From: Rhodococcus tibetensis
Lineage (GTDB): Bacteria; Actinomycetota; Actinomycetes; Mycobacteriales; Mycobacteriaceae
NCBI RefSeq assembly: GCF_024438035.1
Contig: NZ_JANFQF010000011.1
Location: forward strand, 124,001-188,000
Length of the DNA: 64,000 nucleotides
Reading direction: 5' to 3'
Shown here: piece by piece, positions 61,449 through 64,000 of the stretch
Numbering within the stretch: position 1 is the stretch's first letter
How the letters are laid out: the number at the start of each line of letters is the position of its first letter
Made by a program: the position numbers and the translations under genes
Notes under the pieces: generated by a model
The model's input: only the letters and a program-made list of their open reading frames with translations
Database searches by the model: none
What the model was told of the DNA's origin: nothing

Positions 61449-61934
61449 CTATCCGGCTGTCGGTGGCTGATCGACGAGCTGGGCCATGTAGAGCTGGTCG
61501 CCCATCTTGTCCATCAACTCGATCTGTGTCTCCAGATAGTCGATGTGCTCCTCTTCTTCCGCGAGGATTCCCTCGAGCAGCTTCGCCGACGTGGCGTCGC
61601 CCTTCTCGCGGCACATCTGAATTCCGGGACGCAGACGCTCGACCACCTCGAGCTCGACCGCGAGGTCGGAGTGGAACTGCTCTCGCAGGTCCTGTCCGAT
61701 GCGCAGCGGGAGCAGCTTCTGATAGTTCGGGAGCGCCTCGAGAAAGAGGATGCGGTCGGTCAGGATCTCGGCGTGAATCATCTCTTCGATGGATTCGGCT
61801 CGGGTCTTGGCCGCCAGTTTGGTGAAGCCCCAATTGGCCTGCATCTTCGAGTGCAGGAAATACTGATTGATTGCCGTCAGCTCACTCGTCAACTGTTCGT
61901 TGAGAAGAGCGATGACCTCGTCGTTACCGCGCAT
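61449..61934 (-). CDS. bfr: Bacterioferritin
   Basis: Haem-containing iron-storage protein, 161 residues, forming a 24-mer shell. Ferroxidase ligands Glu18, Glu51, His54, Glu94, Glu127 and His130 are all present and Met52 is the haem ligand. GGAGG lies just before the ATG. It follows bfd by 77 bases on the same strand, so both may depend on the IdeR-box promoter upstream of bfd; a separate promoter is possible. Confidence 0.95.
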   Translation of the reverse strand: MRGNDEVIALLNEQLTSELTAINQYFLHSKMQANWGFTKLAAKTRAESIEEMIHAEILTDRILFLEALPNYQKLLPLRIGQDLREQFHSDLAVELEVVERLRPGIQMCREKGDATSAKLLEGILAEEEEHIDYLETQIELMDKMGDQLYMAQLVDQPPTAG

Positions 61935-62011
61935 GACAACCTCCGGTCGCCGGGACTAATTCGACCGTATCAGGCTCGACCACTATCCGCAGCGGATCGT
62001 GGTTTCAGTTG

Positions 62012-62194
62012 TCAGGCAGCTGTGCGACTACGTGCCGCGTACGCACAGAGAATTTCTTCCAGGCGGTCGACGCAGGTACCACACCCCCATCCGGCTCCAC
62101 AGCGCTCACCGATGGCATCTGGACTGTCGGCACCGTCGTGCACGTGCTCGTGCACCTCGGACTCGGTGACGGCCTTGCAGATGCACACGAACAT
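62012..62194 (-). CDS. bfd: Bacterioferritin-associated ferredoxin Bfd
   Basis: 60-residue 2Fe-2S protein that reduces bacterioferritin to release stored iron. Ligands Cys4, Cys6, Cys38 and Cys41 (CIC and CGTC); another Cys at 32. Typical Bfd helix-turn-helix fold. GGGAG before the ATG. The upstream 95 bases carry two IdeR-like boxes. Confidence 0.93.
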   Translation of the reverse strand: MFVCICKAVTESEVHEHVHDGADSPDAIGERCGAGWGCGTCVDRLEEILCAYAARSRTAA

Positions 62195-62222
62195 GTGGAG
62201 CTCCCTTACGCGAACTATCTGA

Positions 62223-62241
62223 TTAGGTAAGGGTTACATCA
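62223..62241. promoter_or_regulatory. IdeR/DtxR-type iron box 1
   Basis: TTAGGTAAGGGTTACATCA matches the IdeR consensus TWAGGTWAGSCTWACCTWA at 16 of 19 positions. It lies 29 bases upstream of the bfd ATG, overlapping the likely promoter, so iron-loaded IdeR should repress bfd. Confidence 0.75.
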
Positions 62242-62255
62242 TTTCGCCGAGGATG

Positions 62256-62274
62256 CAAGGGTAGCCTTGCATAA
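62256..62274. promoter_or_regulatory. IdeR/DtxR-type iron box 2
   Basis: On the minus strand TTATGCAAGGCTACCCTTG matches the IdeR consensus at 15 of 19 positions. Centre-to-centre distance to box 1 is 33 bases. It lies 15 bases after the serS stop and 62 upstream of bfd. Confidence 0.6.
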
Positions 62275-62288
62275 CGGTCAGTATTCTT

Positions 62289-63545
62289 TTACGGCTTCAA
62301 TACGTCCGTACCGACGAAGGGCACCAAAGCCTCCGGCACTCGCACGGTTCCGTCGGACTGCTGGTGGTTCTCGAGGATTGCCACGATCCACCGCGTAGTG
62401 GCCAACGTGCCGTTGAGGGTGGCGGCAGTCTGCGGCTTTCCGTTCTCGTCGCGGTACCGCACACTCAGTCGCCGCGCCTGGAACGTCGTGCAGTTCGACG
62501 TCGACGTGAGCTCCCGGTACGCCTGCTGGGTGGGCACCCACGCCTCGCAGTCGAACTTGCGGGCCGCCGAGGACCCCAGGTCGCCGCCGGCGACGTCGAT
62601 CACCCGGTAGGGGACATCGATGGCGGCCAGCATGTCGCGCTCCCACGACAGCAGACGCTGATGCTCGGCGTCGGCGTCCTCGGGCTTGCAGTAGGTGAAC
62701 ATCTCCACCTTGTCGAACTGGTGGACGCGGATGATGCCGCGGGTGTCCTTGCCGTAGCTGCCCGCTTCCCGGCGGAAGCACGTCGACCAGCCCGCGTACC
62801 GCTTCGGGCCGGCGGAAAGGTCGAGGATCTCACCCGAGTGGTACCCGGCGAGCGGGACCTCCGAGGTTCCGACGAGGTAGAGGTCGTCGTCGGCAAGGTG
62901 ATAGATCTCGTCCGCATGGGCGCCGAGGAACCCGGTGCCCGCCATGATTTCGGGCCGCACCAGAACGGGCGGAATCATCATCTGAAACCCGTTGGCCATC
63001 GCCTTCTGGGCGGCGAGCTGCAGCATGCCGAGCTGCAACATGGCCCCGAAGCCGGTGAGGAAGTAGAACCGGGCACCGGACACTTTCGCGCCGCGTTCCA
63101 TGTCGATCAGCCCCAGCGACTCGCCCAGTTCGAGGTGGTCCTTGGGCTCGAAGTCGAACGTCGGCACGTCGCCGACCGTCTCGAGAGTCACGAAGTCGTC
63201 CTCGCCACCGGCAGGGGCGCCGTCCTGGACGATGTTGGAGATTGCCCGGTGCGCGGCGTCGAGCGCTGCCTGCGCCTCGTGCTGCTCCGCCTCGGCCTGC
63301 TTCACCTTGGCCGCAAGTTCCTTGGACCCCTCGAGCAGCGCGGGCCGGTCCTCTGGGGACGCCTGGCCCACCTTTTTGCCGAAGGACTTCTGCTCGGCAC
63401 GCAGAGTGTCGCCGGCGAGTACCGCGGCGCGACGGGACGCGTCGGCCTCGAGCAGGGCGTCGACCAGAGCGGGATCTTCGCCGCGGGTGCGCTGCGACTC
63501 GCGGACGGCGTCGGGGTTCTCGCGGAGGAACTTCAGGTCAATCAC
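62289..63545 (-). CDS. serS: Seryl-tRNA synthetase
   Basis: Class II synthetase of 418 residues charging tRNA-Ser. N-terminal coiled-coil arm (about 30-105), then GTSEVPL, motif 2 [21 protein letters not shown] and motif 3 [22 protein letters not shown] 63545 ([11 protein letters not shown]) is the family-typical start; 11 more codons upstream are open. It is 33 bases after the ankyrin gene stop. Confidence 0.97.
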   Translation of the reverse strand: MIDLKFLRENPDAVRESQRTRGEDPALVDALLEADASRRAAVLAGDTLRAEQKSFGKKVGQASPEDRPALLEGSKELAAKVKQAEAEQHEAQAALDAAHRAISNIVQDGAPAGGEDDFVTLETVGDVPTFDFEPKDHLELGESLGLIDMERGAKVSGARFYFLTGFGAMLQLGMLQLAAQKAMANGFQMMIPPVLVRPEIMAGTGFLGAHADEIYHLADDDLYLVGTSEVPLAGYHSGEILDLSAGPKRYAGWSTCFRREAGSYGKDTRGIIRVHQFDKVEMFTYCKPEDADAEHQRLLSWERDMLAAIDVPYRVIDVAGGDLGSSAARKFDCEAWVPTQQAYRELTSTSNCTTFQARRLSVRYRDENGKPQTAATLNGTLATTRWIVAILENHQQSDGTVRVPEALVPFVGTDVLKP

Positions 63546-63578
63546 GGTGTCAAACCCTACCGGGCGCCCCCGGAGCAC

Positions 63579-63998
63579 TCATTCGGGTTTCGGTTCCAGC
63601 AGGCTCACCAGATCTTCCCGGCCGAACATCCTGGCGGCGTCCACCGCCGTAGGGTGCCCGGCTCTGACATCGGCGCCACCCGCGACGAGAGTGCGCACCA
63701 CCGCGTCCTCGCCCCTGAACAATGCCCCCGCCAGCGGCGATTGCCCCTTGTCGTTGAGCCGATTGACGTCGGCGCCACGGTCGATCAGGGCCTGGACCGC
63801 GTCGGTATGACCGTGGTAGGCGGCCAGCATGACGAGGGTGTCGCCGTTCTGGTTGGTGAGGTTCACCGGGACTCCGGCGTTGATGTACGTGATCAACGCC
63901 ACGGCGTCACCGGCGCGAGCGGCGTCGAACACCCGGCCCGCAAGTTCCTGGAGTTCGGGGTCCACCGGCTCGGCGGACGACTGCGCATGGTCGTTCAT
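63579..63998 (-). CDS. Ankyrin-repeat protein
   Basis: 139 residues with three ankyrin repeats: DTLVMLAAYHGHTDAVQALIDRGADVN, GQSPLAGALFRGEDAVVRTLVAGGADV and a shorter last one, after a helical N-terminal cap. A small cytoplasmic interaction module of unknown partner. ATG 63998 lies two bases from the window edge. Upstream of serS on the same strand, perhaps cotranscribed. Confidence 0.85.
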   Translation of the reverse strand: MNDHAQSSAEPVDPELQELAGRVFDAARAGDAVALITYINAGVPVNLTNQNGDTLVMLAAYHGHTDAVQALIDRGADVNRLNDKGQSPLAGALFRGEDAVVRTLVAGGADVRAGHPTAVDAARMFGREDLVSLLEPKPE

Positions 63999-64000
63999 GG

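Overview
The window looks like the chromosome of a mycolic-acid-bearing actinomycete, most likely a Rhodococcus. It is GC-rich and uses many GTG/TTG starts. It carries the arabinogalactan and mycolate core (dprE1/dprE2, aftA, two emb genes, accD4-pks13-fadD32, three mycolyltransferases, aftB-ubiA-PAP2-glfT2-glf) plus an MspA-type porin. Gene order follows, with insertions and one inversion, the M. tuberculosis segment I remember as about Rv3789 to Rv3834c. The species call and the synteny are from memory; nothing was searched.

Bases 1-7057 hold a tightly coupled catabolic operon on the + strand: FMN/2Fe-2S reductase, SRPBCC protein, aldehyde dehydrogenase, SDR, acyl-CoA synthetase and an LCAD-like acyl-CoA dehydrogenase. 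Three of its junctions are ATGA overlaps and it ends in a long hairpin. It reads as oxidation of an alcohol or aldehyde to an acid, activation to a CoA ester and alpha,beta-dehydrogenation. The substrate is unknown and the start of the operon may lie left of the window.

Bases 7.3-11 kb carry single genes (PPOX-fold protein, HtrA-like protease, HSL-type esterase, PIN-like protein). Bases 11-27.8 kb are arabinan synthesis: GtrA protein, dprE1, dprE2, aftA, then a block of five other genes (small membrane protein, MspA porin, GT-C-like protein, methionine aminopeptidase, HTH regulator), then embC-like and embB-like genes and an AbiEi/DUF559-like protein.

Bases 27.8-50.5 kb, all on the - strand, are mycolate and galactan assembly. 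FadD32, Pks13 and AccD4 condense the mycolate; a cutinase-like enzyme, a DUF732 lipoprotein and three mycolyltransferases act outside the membrane; AftB, UbiA, a PAP2 phosphatase, GlfT2 and Glf build galactan and finish arabinan. An F420-type oxidoreductase gene is inserted beside fadD32.

Bases 50.6-64 kb carry a GT4 glycosyltransferase, two divergent secreted wall proteins (SpoIID/LGFP and a peptidoglycan amidase), a HAD phosphatase, a PlsC acyltransferase, a lipoprotein, a metallo-beta-lactamase/Rieske fusion protein, a frameshifted MFS transporter, bacterioferritin with its ferredoxin under probable IdeR control, serS and an ankyrin protein. No tRNA, rRNA, CRISPR array, transposase or prophage was seen. 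The points most worth following are the twin IdeR boxes before bfd, recent gene conversion between two mycolyltransferases, the Rieske fusion protein, GTCACA repeats between two wall-enzyme genes, and a broken transporter.
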